Source: Alphaproteobacteria bacterium
GTDB taxonomy: Bacteria; Pseudomonadota; Alphaproteobacteria; Micavibrionales; Micavibrionaceae
Reading direction: 5' to 3'
Length of the DNA: 64,000 bases
NCBI GenBank assembly: GCA_021775995.1
Contig: JAJFGS010000011.1
Location: 124,001-188,000 of the forward strand
The notes under the pieces were generated by a model. That model ran no database searches. It saw only the letters and a program-made list of their open reading frames with translations, and was not told the origin of the DNA. How positions within the stretch are numbered: position 1 is the first letter of the stretch; every line of letters starts with the position of its first letter. Both the position numbers and the translations under genes were made by a program. Of the stretch, positions 27,986 through 37,462 are shown one piece after another.

Positions 27986-28633
27986 ATGGATATTTCTTGT
28001 CTCAAACGTCGTGGACTTATGTATGTGCTTTCCTCCCCATCAGGAGCAGGGAAAACAACAATTACACGCTTTATGCTCAAACAAAACACCGACATGATGA
28101 TATCGGTATCGGCTACCACCAGACCGCGACGCGCAGGTGAGGTACAAGGACAAGACTATTATTTTACCGATCTGGCTGAATTCAACGAGATGGTAGATAA
28201 CGGCGATATGCTGGAACATGCCAAAGTCTTCGGTCATTATTACGGAACGCCCCGCATTCCTGTCGAAAAAGCCTTAGATAGTGGCAAGGACGTCATTTTT
28301 GATATTGATTGGCAAGGCACGCAACAATTGCGAGAAATGGCACGCGGCGACCTTGTCACCGTTTTTATTCTTCCTCCTTCCGCCAAAGAACTTGAAAATC
28401 GCCTCCGTAATCGTTCAAAAAATACATTAGAAACAGAAACACAAATTCGTGATCGCATGGATAAATCAAATGATGAAATGACACATTATTCTGAATATGA
28501 TTATGTTCTGATTAACCGTGATGTTGAAAAGGTGATGACTCAAGCACAAATGATTTTAGATGCAGAGCGTTTAAAACGTCATCGCCTTTCTGGATTATCT
28601 GATTTTGTACGTGGGTTAAAAGAAGGGCGTTAA
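27986..28633 (+). CDS. gmk: Guanylate kinase
   Basis: A 215-residue enzyme converting GMP and ATP to GDP and ADP. The P-loop PSGAGKTT is at residues 18-25; GMP-binding residues are seen in SATTRPRRAGE and in YGTP. The frame is open further upstream to 27842, but the ATG at 27986 gives the normal family N-terminus (KRRGLMYVLSSPSG) and a normal length. It ends in a 4-bp convergent overlap with rsmA, its usual neighbour in Alphaproteobacteria, though here on the opposite strand. Confidence 0.95.
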   Translation: MDISCLKRRGLMYVLSSPSGAGKTTITRFMLKQNTDMMISVSATTRPRRAGEVQGQDYYFTDLAEFNEMVDNGDMLEHAKVFGHYYGTPRIPVEKALDSGKDVIFDIDWQGTQQLREMARGDLVTVFILPPSAKELENRLRNRSKNTLETETQIRDRMDKSNDEMTHYSEYDYVLINRDVEKVMTQAQMILDAERLKRHRLSGLSDFVRGLKEGR

Positions 28634-29475
28634 GCTTCAACTAATTTTGCCAATTCAATAAACTTTTCTGGTGATATATTTTCTGCACGTAAAGTTTCAT
28701 CTAGCCCTATTGCATCAAAATACTGCCTATAGTTTTTTAATGAACTTCTAATCATTTTACGACGTTGACCAAAAGCTTCTGCGGTTATTTTCTCAATTGA
28801 TTTAAAAGACGGGGCATCACTTAATGGTTTTTTCGGCTTAAAATGAACAATTGATGATGTAACTTTTGGGGCTGGCGTAAAGGCACTTGCTGGCACATCA
28901 AAACGCAAATCAACATCACATAACCATTGGCAAAGCACCGCTAAGCGTCCATATGCCTTATCTCCAACCTTGGCGACAATACGCATCGCAACCTCACGTT
29001 GAAACATCAATGTCATAGATTGATACGCATTTTGATCCTGACGAATTTGTGACAACCAGCCTACAAGCAATGGCGTTGCAATATTATAAGGAAGGTTGGC
29101 AACTATTGCTCGTGGGGCATTAGATAAGGTTAGCAGATCTGTTTTAAGGGCATCACCATGAATAATTTCTAAGCAATCTCCAGCGACCTGTTTTAAATCT
29201 CCCAAAGCCTTTATTGCTCGCAGATCATATTCAATGGCAACAACTTTGGCTGATTCCGTCGATAACAGGCTACGCGTTAACCCCCCTGGACCAGGACCAA
29301 TCTCAATAACAGTAACGCCTGACAAGTTTCCTGCTGCCCGCGCAATTTTATCGGTTAAATTGAGGTCTAATAAAAAATTTTGTCCTAATTTTTTTGTCGC
29401 CCGCAATTCGTGTTCACGAATAACGTCACGTAACGGAGAAAGAGATGACAAATCAAGAATATGACGATTAGACAA
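28630..29475 (-). CDS. rsmA: 16S rRNA dimethyladenosine transferase RsmA (KsgA)
   Basis: A 281-residue enzyme that dimethylates A1518 and A1519 of 16S rRNA late in 30S assembly. It has KKLGQNFLLD, the SAM loop VIEIGPGPGGLT and the catalytic NLPYNIATPLL motif (NLPY). Length is normal. It follows surA by 2 bp and is probably co-transcribed with it. The pdxA gene often found between surA and rsmA is absent. Confidence 0.96.
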   Translation of the reverse strand: MSNRHILDLSSLSPLRDVIREHELRATKKLGQNFLLDLNLTDKIARAAGNLSGVTVIEIGPGPGGLTRSLLSTESAKVVAIEYDLRAIKALGDLKQVAGDCLEIIHGDALKTDLLTLSNAPRAIVANLPYNIATPLLVGWLSQIRQDQNAYQSMTLMFQREVAMRIVAKVGDKAYGRLAVLCQWLCDVDLRFDVPASAFTPAPKVTSSIVHFKPKKPLSDAPSFKSIEKITAEAFGQRRKMIRSSLKNYRQYFDAIGLDETLRAENISPEKFIELAKLVEA

Positions 29476-29477
29476 TA

Positions 29478-30422
29478 TTATTCATCACGACGATCAATAA
29501 AACTGCTAGAACGAACATCCGCCAGATGGCGCTTTTGCAAGCGATCTAAGCGTTGCAGGCCAATAGCATTCAGAACTTCTTCCTCTTTAGGTAGTGTTTC
29601 TTCAGAAATTTGTCTTGTTCCTGCCACTGTTAAAATATGATAACCAGCCAGCCCTTTAATTGGAGGACTTATTTGTCCATCGCTCAAACTTTTAACAACA
29701 ACGTCTAACTCTTTAGGAAGATCTCCTTCTTGTACCCATCCTACTGCGCCACCTTGTTGCGCAGAAGCGCTTTTAGAAAATTGTGTTGCCACAACAGCAA
29801 AAGGAGCGCGGCCTTTTTTAATTTCTTCAATTAATTTTTGACCTAATTCTTTTACTTTTTTATCATCTTTTGTTTTTTCAACAGGTAGAAAAATTTCAGA
29901 TACTTGATACTCTGTTTTTCCTAGATTTTCTTTTAAGCGCATCATCTTAGCATTCACATCATTTTCAGTAACATCAATACGTGAACGAAGCATGCTACCT
30001 ACCACCTTACGCCATGCAATTTGCGATTTAATTTTATGCCTTAAGGTATGGGTTGGAATATCTGACTGTGCCATAACTTTAGAAAATTCTTCGGCTGTCA
30101 TTTTATTTTGTGCCGCCATCTCAGAAAAAGCTTCGTCAATTTCTTGATCTTTAACTTCTAAACCATTGCGTTCGGCTTCTTGAATTTTTAATTGTTCTTC
30201 AATCAAAACATTCAACGCTTGGGGCTTTATCTTTTCACGACTTTCCTTCGTATTAGGAATACCCGAAGAAGCAAATAAAAGCTTCATACGATCATTAACA
30301 TCACTTTCAGAAATAGCATCTTTATTAACCGTCGCTGCAATGCCAAATGATGTTGCAGCCATCGTCTGTATTGGCAATACGGCACAAAACCCAATTAATA
30401 AGAATCCTAAAAGTTTTATCAT
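29478..30422 (-). CDS. surA: Periplasmic peptidyl-prolyl isomerase SurA-like
   Basis: A 314-residue protein with a signal peptide (residues 1-23, ending TMAA). A SurA N-terminal helical domain follows (about 25-165, with IAATVNKDAISESDV), then one parvulin/rotamase domain (about 170-280, with QFSKSASAQQGGAVGW and GYHILTV). E. coli SurA has two parvulin domains and about 428 residues; single-domain forms are common in Alphaproteobacteria. It chaperones outer-membrane proteins. It is followed after 2 bp by rsmA; lptD, the usual upstream neighbour, is not here. Confidence 0.85.
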   Translation of the reverse strand: MIKLLGFLLIGFCAVLPIQTMAATSFGIAATVNKDAISESDVNDRMKLLFASSGIPNTKESREKIKPQALNVLIEEQLKIQEAERNGLEVKDQEIDEAFSEMAAQNKMTAEEFSKVMAQSDIPTHTLRHKIKSQIAWRKVVGSMLRSRIDVTENDVNAKMMRLKENLGKTEYQVSEIFLPVEKTKDDKKVKELGQKLIEEIKKGRAPFAVVATQFSKSASAQQGGAVGWVQEGDLPKELDVVVKSLSDGQISPPIKGLAGYHILTVAGTRQISEETLPKEEEVLNAIGLQRLDRLQKRHLADVRSSSFIDRRDE

Positions 30423-30489
30423 CGCAATCTCTTTTTAATTTTTTCTATTTTCATCTAAACAAATAATATTGTTCACTTTATGTCGTATT

Positions 30490-31452
30490 TTAGCCAGCTT
30501 CTTTTTTATTAACAAACGGACCACCCTTTTTAAAATTAGATAAATAACGTGGTAAAACAATGCTCATAGCGGTTGTCTCCACGTTTAAATCCTTTAAACC
30601 TAATGCTCCTTCATCCATAACACTATCAGTTTGAAGAGACTTCACTTGATCGCAAGTTAACAAAGGCTTGGGCATAAAGCTTAAAACTGCCCCTTGAATC
30701 TTTGCAATAGTCCATGGCACAGGAATAAGCGTACACTCACGATTGATTTGTGTTAACAAAATTTTATAAATTTCCTTAAACGTTACAATTTCAGGACCTG
30801 CCAATTGATAAATATGCTTCTCATACATATCAGTCTTTTCCGCCATAATATTATCAACCGCTTGGGCAATATCACCAACATAAACAGGCTGAAACTTTGT
30901 ATTACCACCGCCGATAAGAGGTAAAGCAGGTAAAAAAGTAGCCAATTTTGCAAACATATTGAAAAATCCATCGCCAGGACCAAAAACCACACTAGGTCGC
31001 AAAATTGTTGCCTCTGGATAGGCTTCTAATACGGCTTTTTCTCCAGCTAATTTTGACTTTGCATATTTTGATTTTGACTTTTGAATACCCAAAGCTGAAA
31101 CATGAATCAATTTAGTGACCTGCTTATCTTTACAGGCCTGCGCTATTATATTCGGAACTTCCTGATGGATGCGCTTAAAGGTATTTTTACGCTTTTGAAA
31201 TAAAGCACCAACCAGATTTATCACCCCATAACAACCATCCACCGCTGCTTCAATTGAAGCCTTATCTTTATAATCACATTGTACAGCAGCGATTTGACCA
31301 ACATTGCCGTACGTCTTTAGGGCGTACGCACTTTCTGGAATACGAGTAGCAATTTTAATACGGTAACCTGCGCGAGCCAAATCCTGACACACATGTTGTC
31401 CGACAAACCCTGATCCACCAAAAATACAAATGACCTTATCTTTTTGTGTCAT
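30490..31452 (-). CDS. NDUFA9-like NAD(P)-dependent reductase
   Basis: A 320-residue extended/atypical SDR protein. It has the dinucleotide loop IFGGSGFVGQH (residues 10-20), INLVGALF, HVSALGIQ, a KSKYAKSKLAGE segment in place of the catalytic YxxxK, and LRPSVVFGPGD. This is the pattern of the complex I accessory subunit NDUFA9 and its alphaproteobacterial relatives. It may bind NADPH as a structural cofactor of respiratory complex I or act as a quinone-related reductase. It is a single gene upstream of surA. Confidence 0.85.
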   Translation of the reverse strand: MTQKDKVICIFGGSGFVGQHVCQDLARAGYRIKIATRIPESAYALKTYGNVGQIAAVQCDYKDKASIEAAVDGCYGVINLVGALFQKRKNTFKRIHQEVPNIIAQACKDKQVTKLIHVSALGIQKSKSKYAKSKLAGEKAVLEAYPEATILRPSVVFGPGDGFFNMFAKLATFLPALPLIGGGNTKFQPVYVGDIAQAVDNIMAEKTDMYEKHIYQLAGPEIVTFKEIYKILLTQINRECTLIPVPWTIAKIQGAVLSFMPKPLLTCDQVKSLQTDSVMDEGALGLKDLNVETTAMSIVLPRYLSNFKKGGPFVNKKEAG

Positions 31453-31518
31453 ACCCCAATCCTAAAGTAATTTGCCCCAATTTAAGGGGATAACAGCATA
31501 AAATCCAGCTATTATTTT

Positions 31519-31687
31519 ACAGTCTTTTGAGTTTATTTTCTGACAAGGCGCAAGCGACGACGAGTATTTTAATACTTTAGGAACGAAGCAACATATTAGG
31601 TTCGAAGCAGCGAAGCTGCATGAACCGCTGCCCACGTAGCTTCGCTACTTCGGGCATAAATGTCAGAAAGTAAAGACGGAAGACTGT
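31519..31687. repeat. 169-bp imperfect palindrome after the helicase gene
   Basis: Two 26-nt arms (31519-31544 and 31662-31687) are inverted copies with few mismatches. The inside contains a core ACAAGGCGCAAGCGACGACG, a small hairpin around GAGTATTTTAATACTT, and further short inverted repeats. One end touches the stop codon of the helicase gene. The core resembles the element at 63602-63707, but the arms are unrelated. It may act as a terminator or mRNA-stabilising hairpin. Confidence 0.75.
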
Positions 31688-33906
31688 TAAGCTTTTTGGA
31701 CAAAGCTATCCATGACACGTTTTTGGCCTGCCTGATCAAAATTAATATCCAATTTTGATCCATCTATATGGACAATCGTACCGTTCCCAAATTTATCGTG
31801 AAAAACACGCATACCACTGGTAAATTCTCCATCAACAGTACTCTGTTCTCTTGTTTCATACGTTTTAACTTGTGGTTTTTGATTAAAACCACTTGAATCC
31901 CAATATCTAGAACGTATCGCCTGCACCACGCCCGACTCATCTTGTAGTTCAATATGATCTTCAAGCAATTCACAAACAAAACGTGATGGAATAATACCCT
32001 CAACCAAACTGCCATAAACAAACCTACTAGACGCACAGGAAATAAAAGACTTTTTACGTGCCCGCGTAATCCCAACATAGGCCAGCCGCCGTTCTTCTTC
32101 CACCCCCCTTTCATCCATCGAACGTTGCGAAGGGAAGAGCTCTTCTTCCCATCCCGGTAAAAACACCACATCATATTCTAACCCCTTTGAACCATGAAGG
32201 GTCATCAATGTGATAAATTCACCATCTTTATTACTCTGATTGTCTAACACCAGTGCAACATGCTCCAAAAACTCTTGCAGGCTTTCAAAATCGGCCATTG
32301 CTGAGACTAGCTCTTTTAAATTCTCCAATCGTCCTGGCGCATCAGGTGCTTTATCCTTTTTCCACATATCATTATAGCCAGACTCATCCAAAACAGTTGC
32401 CATTAACTCTCCATGATGAGTGGTATTAGCCAATGATTTCCAACGTTCAAAATTATCAATTAATTTCATTAATTTGCCCCGCATGGCAGGCTTTAATTCT
32501 TCTGTTTGCGTTAAATCACGCACAGAAGCATAAAGGCTAATATTTTTTCTCCGTGCATGTTGGTAAAGTGTTTTAACGGTTGAATCGCCAATCCCGCGTT
32601 TGGGCGTATTGATAATTCTTTCAAACGCCAAATCATCATTTTCTTGGGCAATCACCCGTAAATAAGCCAGCGCATCACGACTTTCTCTGCGTTCATAAAG
32701 TCGCGGGCCACCAATTATCCGACAAGAAATCCCTAACAGGGCAAAACGGTCATCAAATTGGCGCATTTGAGAAACATTACGCACCAATACCGCCATTTGG
32801 TTAAGTTTTATACCTTTGTTCTGTAAACTCTCAACCTCTTCCCCAACCCAGCGCGCCTCTGCCGCACCGTCCCAAAGCCCGCGCACAGTAAGCTTTTCAC
32901 CATCACCTTCAGCGGTGAAAAGCTGTTTTCCTAAACGGTCACTATTATTATCTATCACGCCATTTGCAGCAGCCAATATATGGCCTGTTGAGCGATAATT
33001 TTGCTCTAATCGAACAATTTTTGCACCTTCAAAATCTTTTTCAAAACGTAAAATATTATCAACTTCGGCACCACGCCAACCATAAATAGATTGATCATCA
33101 TCCCCAACACAACAAATATTATTCGACCCTTTAGCAAGAAGTCGAAGCCATAAATATTGCGCAACATTTGTATCTTGGTACTCGTCAACTAAAATATATT
33201 TAAATCGCCTATGATAATCTTCTAATACACTCGCATTTTTTGGATCTTTTAGAATAGTAATTATATGAAGTAGTAAGTCTCCAAAATCACAAGCGTTTAA
33301 AACTTTCATTCTTTGTTGGTACTGCGTATATAAAACAAGCATCTTTCCATTGGCAAAATCACCAACCTCATTGGCTTTTATATCGCTTGGTATCTTCCCT
33401 TTGTCTTTCCAGCTAGAAATAATATCAGCAACAGCTTTGGGCGGGTTTTTCTTAGGGTCAATCTGATGCTCTTCTAACAATTGCTTACATAAACGCACCT
33501 GATCATCCGCATCTAAAATCGTAAAATTAGAATCTAACCCCACAAGACCAGCATGACTACGCAACATGCGTGCGGCCAATGAATGAAATGTTCCAAGCCA
33601 GTGAATTGTACGAGGTTCCAGCAATTTACCTACACGCTGTTCCATTTCCTTTGCCGCCTTATTAGTAAAGGTGACTGCTAGTATTTGCCCATAAGTAGCT
33701 CTTCCAGCAGCTAATAAATGAGCGATGCGCGTTGTTAAAACACGAGTTTTCCCTGTCCCCGCCCCAGCCAACACCAAAACTGGCCCATCCGTTGCCAAAA
33801 CGGCCTCTTGCTGTGCAGGATTCAAATCATCATAAATAGCGTTTTGGGCAGCGCGTTCTTCCTCGCGCGGATCATAATCAATCGTAAAAGTCATAGGAAT
33901 ACTCAT
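31687..33906 (-). CDS. ATP-dependent DNA helicase, UvrD/PcrA family
   Basis: A 739-residue superfamily 1A helicase. Motif I AGAGTGKT is at residues 47-54; Ia TFTNKAAKEM, II DEYQDTN, III GDDDQSIYGWRGA, IV LEQNYRS, V TLHGSKGLE and VI VGITRARK are all present. The C-terminal 90 residues end in a domain with VFHDKFGNGTIVHIDG, as in PcrA and UvrD, which binds RNA polymerase or DNA. It should act in nucleotide excision and mismatch repair and in removing proteins from DNA. A long palindrome follows the stop codon directly. Confidence 0.93.
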   Translation of the reverse strand: MSIPMTFTIDYDPREEERAAQNAIYDDLNPAQQEAVLATDGPVLVLAGAGTGKTRVLTTRIAHLLAAGRATYGQILAVTFTNKAAKEMEQRVGKLLEPRTIHWLGTFHSLAARMLRSHAGLVGLDSNFTILDADDQVRLCKQLLEEHQIDPKKNPPKAVADIISSWKDKGKIPSDIKANEVGDFANGKMLVLYTQYQQRMKVLNACDFGDLLLHIITILKDPKNASVLEDYHRRFKYILVDEYQDTNVAQYLWLRLLAKGSNNICCVGDDDQSIYGWRGAEVDNILRFEKDFEGAKIVRLEQNYRSTGHILAAANGVIDNNSDRLGKQLFTAEGDGEKLTVRGLWDGAAEARWVGEEVESLQNKGIKLNQMAVLVRNVSQMRQFDDRFALLGISCRIIGGPRLYERRESRDALAYLRVIAQENDDLAFERIINTPKRGIGDSTVKTLYQHARRKNISLYASVRDLTQTEELKPAMRGKLMKLIDNFERWKSLANTTHHGELMATVLDESGYNDMWKKDKAPDAPGRLENLKELVSAMADFESLQEFLEHVALVLDNQSNKDGEFITLMTLHGSKGLEYDVVFLPGWEEELFPSQRSMDERGVEEERRLAYVGITRARKKSFISCASSRFVYGSLVEGIIPSRFVCELLEDHIELQDESGVVQAIRSRYWDSSGFNQKPQVKTYETREQSTVDGEFTSGMRVFHDKFGNGTIVHIDGSKLDINFDQAGQKRVMDSFVQKA

Positions 33907-33946
33907 ACCAGCCCATGATGGGAGGATGCAATAAACTTAAAAAAAT

Positions 33947-35011
33947 TTATTTACTAATTGCATGTGGAGATGGTGCCACACTAACCTGATTACGACCTTT
34001 ATTTTTTGAAGTATAAAGCGCCATATCAGCACGACGAATCAATTCGTCAACGCTTTCAGAACCTCCATAAAATTGAGCAACGCCTAATGATATCGTAATT
34101 TGCCCTAAATTATCGCCCGTAGCGCGATTAATGACTTCTTTTTTCTCAACGGCTTTGCGTAAATTTTCTGACACAGCGCGCGCTGCATTCTCATTTGTAC
34201 CAGGCAGGATAATAACAAATTCTTCCCCGCCATAACGCGCCGCCATATCTTGCCCTTTAACTTCGTTTACCAACGTCATGGCAACAAGACGTAAAACTTG
34301 GTCACCAACTTGATGTCCATATTTATCGTTAAAGCTTTTAAAATGATCAATATCGATCATGATCAAAGAAAAAATTGTATCCTCTCGCTTACACTCACGA
34401 GTAATGCGGCCAACTTGATCATCAAACGCCTTACGATTTGCCAAGCCTGTTAAGCCATCCGTAATGGCTTGATGACGAATACGCTCCATATCTCGTTTAA
34501 GCTCACCCATCATTGAAGAAGACTGATCAAGACGTTTTTCCAGCTCTTGATTATACTCCATCATTTTATCTGTTTCAGACGTGATAAGAGATAAAACAGT
34601 CTTAACATCTTCTGGAACCTCGATACCATCAAGCCTCTCTGACGCATCTTTTAAGGTGCCAGTAAAACTATGCGTTGTGTCTTTAACGTTTTGCATCAAA
34701 TCAGAAACATTATGTAGGGTTGCATTAATTTGATCGCCGGCACGTTGATATGTTTCACGCTCATGACCAAAGTTCAAAAATTTCTCGTATAAATCCTGAC
34801 AATCACGCTCAGTGATCTTCGGTTGATCAAGCATAATTTCATTTATTTTATCCCGTAATTCAGGATTCACATTAGCGTAGTAGACATACCAAACTTCAAA
34901 ATTTTGTGGAACTGGTGGAATTTCATCATGACGCATACGATCTAATGCCTTAGAAGCAAAATTATCTGCGACATCTAACTCGTGATCATAAAAGTCCGTG
35001 ACAGACGTCAT
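33947..35011 (-). CDS. GGDEF diguanylate cyclase
   Basis: A 354-residue soluble protein. The N-terminal 180 residues are helical with coiled-coil character and contain VPQNFEVWYVYYANVNPEL. The C-terminal GGDEF domain has DHFKSFNDKYGHQVGDQ and the active-site RYGGEEF, a functional variant for making c-di-GMP from two GTP. The RxxD inhibitory site five residues before the active site is missing (KGQD there), so product inhibition is probably weak. No membrane segment is present. It is a single-gene unit. Confidence 0.9.
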   Translation of the reverse strand: MTSVTDFYDHELDVADNFASKALDRMRHDEIPPVPQNFEVWYVYYANVNPELRDKINEIMLDQPKITERDCQDLYEKFLNFGHERETYQRAGDQINATLHNVSDLMQNVKDTTHSFTGTLKDASERLDGIEVPEDVKTVLSLITSETDKMMEYNQELEKRLDQSSSMMGELKRDMERIRHQAITDGLTGLANRKAFDDQVGRITRECKREDTIFSLIMIDIDHFKSFNDKYGHQVGDQVLRLVAMTLVNEVKGQDMAARYGGEEFVIILPGTNENAARAVSENLRKAVEKKEVINRATGDNLGQITISLGVAQFYGGSESVDELIRRADMALYTSKNKGRNQVSVAPSPHAISK

Positions 35012-35090
35012 AAAATTAAATCCTATTTTTTAAAACAATGTACAATTAAACATATTAAACCCAATTAATAAACAAAGATATTCTTAATAC

Positions 35091-35675
35091 CTAAATCCAC
35101 TTGGTTGTAGGGTCAAATTTCTCTGATGGAGCCTTTTTTAAAGCCGCCGCTACCTCTTCAACACTCTCAACAATCAAGAACATATTCATATCTTCAGAAC
35201 GCATAAAACCTTGATTTGCAATATGTTTTATAGCTTTTAGCATCTCATCCCAATAGCCATTCATATTTACGATGACAATCGGCTTATCATGTAACCCCAA
35301 TTGCTTCCATGTCAAAAGTTCAAACAACTCATCCAAGGTGCCCAGGCCGCCTGGAAGAATGACAAAAGCTTGTGATCGGTCAACCATCATCTGTTTACGA
35401 ACATGCATGGTTTCAACAACCACAAGCTCGGTTAACTCTTCATGTTGCACTTCTCGATCTTTTATATGAGAAGGAATAATACCAACAACCTCGCCATTAG
35501 ATTTAAGCGCAGAATCGGCAACCAATCCCATCAAGCCAACACGACCGCCGCCATAAACAACGCCCCAACCCTCTTTAGCAATAAGTTCACCAATTCTAAT
35601 TGCGGCTGTCTTATAGGCTTCATCTACACGCGAAGAAGAACCACAATAAACGCAGACATTTTTAATTTCACCCAT
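35091..35675 (-). CDS. LOG family protein (TIGR00730 Rossmann fold)
   Basis: A 194-residue protein. It has the N-terminal VCVYCGSSSRVD, then VYGGGRVGLMG and the signature PGGLGTLDELFELLTW, which contains the PGGxGTxxE motif of cytokinin riboside 5'-monophosphate phosphoribohydrolases. Bacterial members release free bases from nucleoside monophosphates. The gene starts 4 bp after the stop of an LprI-like gene on the same strand. Confidence 0.9.
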   Translation of the reverse strand: MGEIKNVCVYCGSSSRVDEAYKTAAIRIGELIAKEGWGVVYGGGRVGLMGLVADSALKSNGEVVGIIPSHIKDREVQHEELTELVVVETMHVRKQMMVDRSQAFVILPGGLGTLDELFELLTWKQLGLHDKPIVIVNMNGYWDEMLKAIKHIANQGFMRSEDMNMFLIVESVEEVAAALKKAPSEKFDPTTKWI

Positions 35676-35679
35676 AAAT

Positions 35680-36552
35680 CTATTTCTTTTCTATCTCTTT
35701 TTCATTTGTATCCGCTTCTTCTACCGCAAGATCAAATGTCTTACCAGTCCAATTAACAGTTTTTGACTGGCAATTTTTAGGGGTTAAAATTAAAGATCGG
35801 TGACAAACTTCATCTACGACTTCATCATCTGCTACTTCATCTGTCTTGGCAGGTACTACAGTATCTATTATCTCTATTTTTACCGTATCTGAACAAATGG
35901 CATTTTCAATTTCTTCCTCTTCTTCAGCCACCACTGGAAATTTAAATAAAGTTGATTTCGGTTTGCCTACAGGCGGATTCTCAACAATTGCCAAATAGAT
36001 ATCAGGAGCTTTTTCATCCATTTTAATCCCTATCATCGCGTGTTCATCCAAATCATTACAATTTAAATCACCTTCCAGACGCGTACCATAGTCCCAAAAA
36101 ATGCCAGGGTTTTCCTTTGCTAAAGCATTTGTCCAACGCGGAAAATCTCCAAATTCACGCTGTACGCTTATGGCTGTACTATCGCCATAAGCGACTGTAA
36201 GCAAATCAGCACGATCTTCAGTGACTCGCGCCATACAAGATAACTCGTAGATATGTTTTAATACTGTCTCTTCAGGACGCGCCGCTTCCCACATACACTC
36301 TGCATCGCGATATGTAAGCCATATATTCTGCAAAGTTTGTAATTCCTCGCGAATCTCAACATCCAAAGACTCTTTTAATTTTTCATAAATTTCATTAAGA
36401 CGGTTTTGTTCACTTTTTAAGTGTTCCTTTATACAGTCTTGTGACGCTGCGGTACTATCAACATCCTTACAATACGTACTATGTCCTTGAGCTTGAGCCA
36501 AATAAGGGAAAGAAAAAATAAGAAAAAAAACTGAACAAATAAAAATCTTCAT
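35680..36552 (-). CDS. Secreted LprI-like (DUF1311) protein
   Basis: A 290-residue protein with a signal peptide (residues 1-21, ending AQAQ). Residues 25-120 match the LprI/DUF1311 pattern: an early YCKDVDSTAASQDC, then a helical LNEIYEKLKESL and TYRDAECMWEA with paired cysteines. LprI of mycobacteria inhibits lysozyme, and related proteins are periplasmic. The C-terminal half has an acidic EEEEEIENA patch and further cysteines and is not recognised. It is probably co-transcribed with the downstream LOG gene. Confidence 0.72.
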   Translation of the reverse strand: MKIFICSVFFLIFSFPYLAQAQGHSTYCKDVDSTAASQDCIKEHLKSEQNRLNEIYEKLKESLDVEIREELQTLQNIWLTYRDAECMWEAARPEETVLKHIYELSCMARVTEDRADLLTVAYGDSTAISVQREFGDFPRWTNALAKENPGIFWDYGTRLEGDLNCNDLDEHAMIGIKMDEKAPDIYLAIVENPPVGKPKSTLFKFPVVAEEEEEIENAICSDTVKIEIIDTVVPAKTDEVADDEVVDEVCHRSLILTPKNCQSKTVNWTGKTFDLAVEEADTNEKEIEKK

Positions 36553-36723
36553 GACGACACCTTAGGTGAAATAGTTTTGATTTTTTTGAAAAATTTGCCC
36601 CAATACAAAATATGGCAAGAATTTTTAAAAACACCCTTTATTTATACCCTTTATTTACTTCGGATGAAAGATGTCATAAAAAGAACCTGCTGATTTTTTA
36701 TCTTATACTGAAAAGAGAATAAT

Positions 36724-37440
36724 ATGTCCCTAATAGACACCATTACCCGCACCATGCTCGTTAAACCACACCCCGCAGGCTACCCCTTTATTGGCGGGGC
36801 AGTGGCACTCGCTGTTTTATTTCTGCTTATTTGGAAGCCTTTAGGACTTATCATGTCCGCTCTTGCTGGACTTGTTGTCTATTTTTTCCGTGACCCTATT
36901 CGCACCGTCCCGCAAAAAGAAGGCTTAGTTGTGGCCCCCGCTGATGGACGCATCATTTCAATTACGCCTAACCATGCCCTACCTGATGAATTAGACGATG
37001 AATTAGATTTAGGGGCAACATTTACAAAAATCAGTATTTTTCTTTCTGTTTTAGATGTCCATGTGAACCGCAACCCTATTAGTGGTGATGTGGTTAAAAC
37101 TTTTTACTATGAAGGTAAATTTTTAAACGCCGAACTTGATAAGGCTAGCGAAGAAAATGAAAGAAGCGTTGCTTTAATTAAAACAGATAAAGATCAATAT
37201 GTTGGCGTCTCACAAATTGCTGGACTTATTGCACGACGTATTATTACCGATTTAAAACAAGACAACTACGTCATTGTTGGTGAACGTTTTGGTCTTATCC
37301 GCTTTGGCAGCCGCGCAGACATATACTTACCAAAAGATGTTAATCCACTTGTCTGTGTTGGGCAACGAACCCTTGGTGGAGAAACCATCTTAGCCGATTT
37401 AACATCAACCGAAGAGCCAATGACAGCCCTTCAAATTTAA
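36724..37440 (+). CDS. psd: Phosphatidylserine decarboxylase proenzyme
   Basis: A 238-residue short-form enzyme. A membrane hairpin lies at about residues 22-58 and is followed by VYFFRDPIRTVP, VAPADGRI and SVLDVHVNRNPISG. The self-cleavage site is the Gly-Ser in RFGSRADIYLP near the C-terminus, where the Ser becomes the pyruvoyl cofactor. It makes phosphatidylethanolamine from phosphatidylserine at the inner membrane. pssA follows after 22 bp, giving the two steps in one operon. Confidence 0.94.
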   Translation: MSLIDTITRTMLVKPHPAGYPFIGGAVALAVLFLLIWKPLGLIMSALAGLVVYFFRDPIRTVPQKEGLVVAPADGRIISITPNHALPDELDDELDLGATFTKISIFLSVLDVHVNRNPISGDVVKTFYYEGKFLNAELDKASEENERSVALIKTDKDQYVGVSQIAGLIARRIITDLKQDNYVIVGERFGLIRFGSRADIYLPKDVNPLVCVGQRTLGGETILADLTSTEEPMTALQI

Positions 37441-37462
37441 AGATTATTCAAGGAATAAACAC

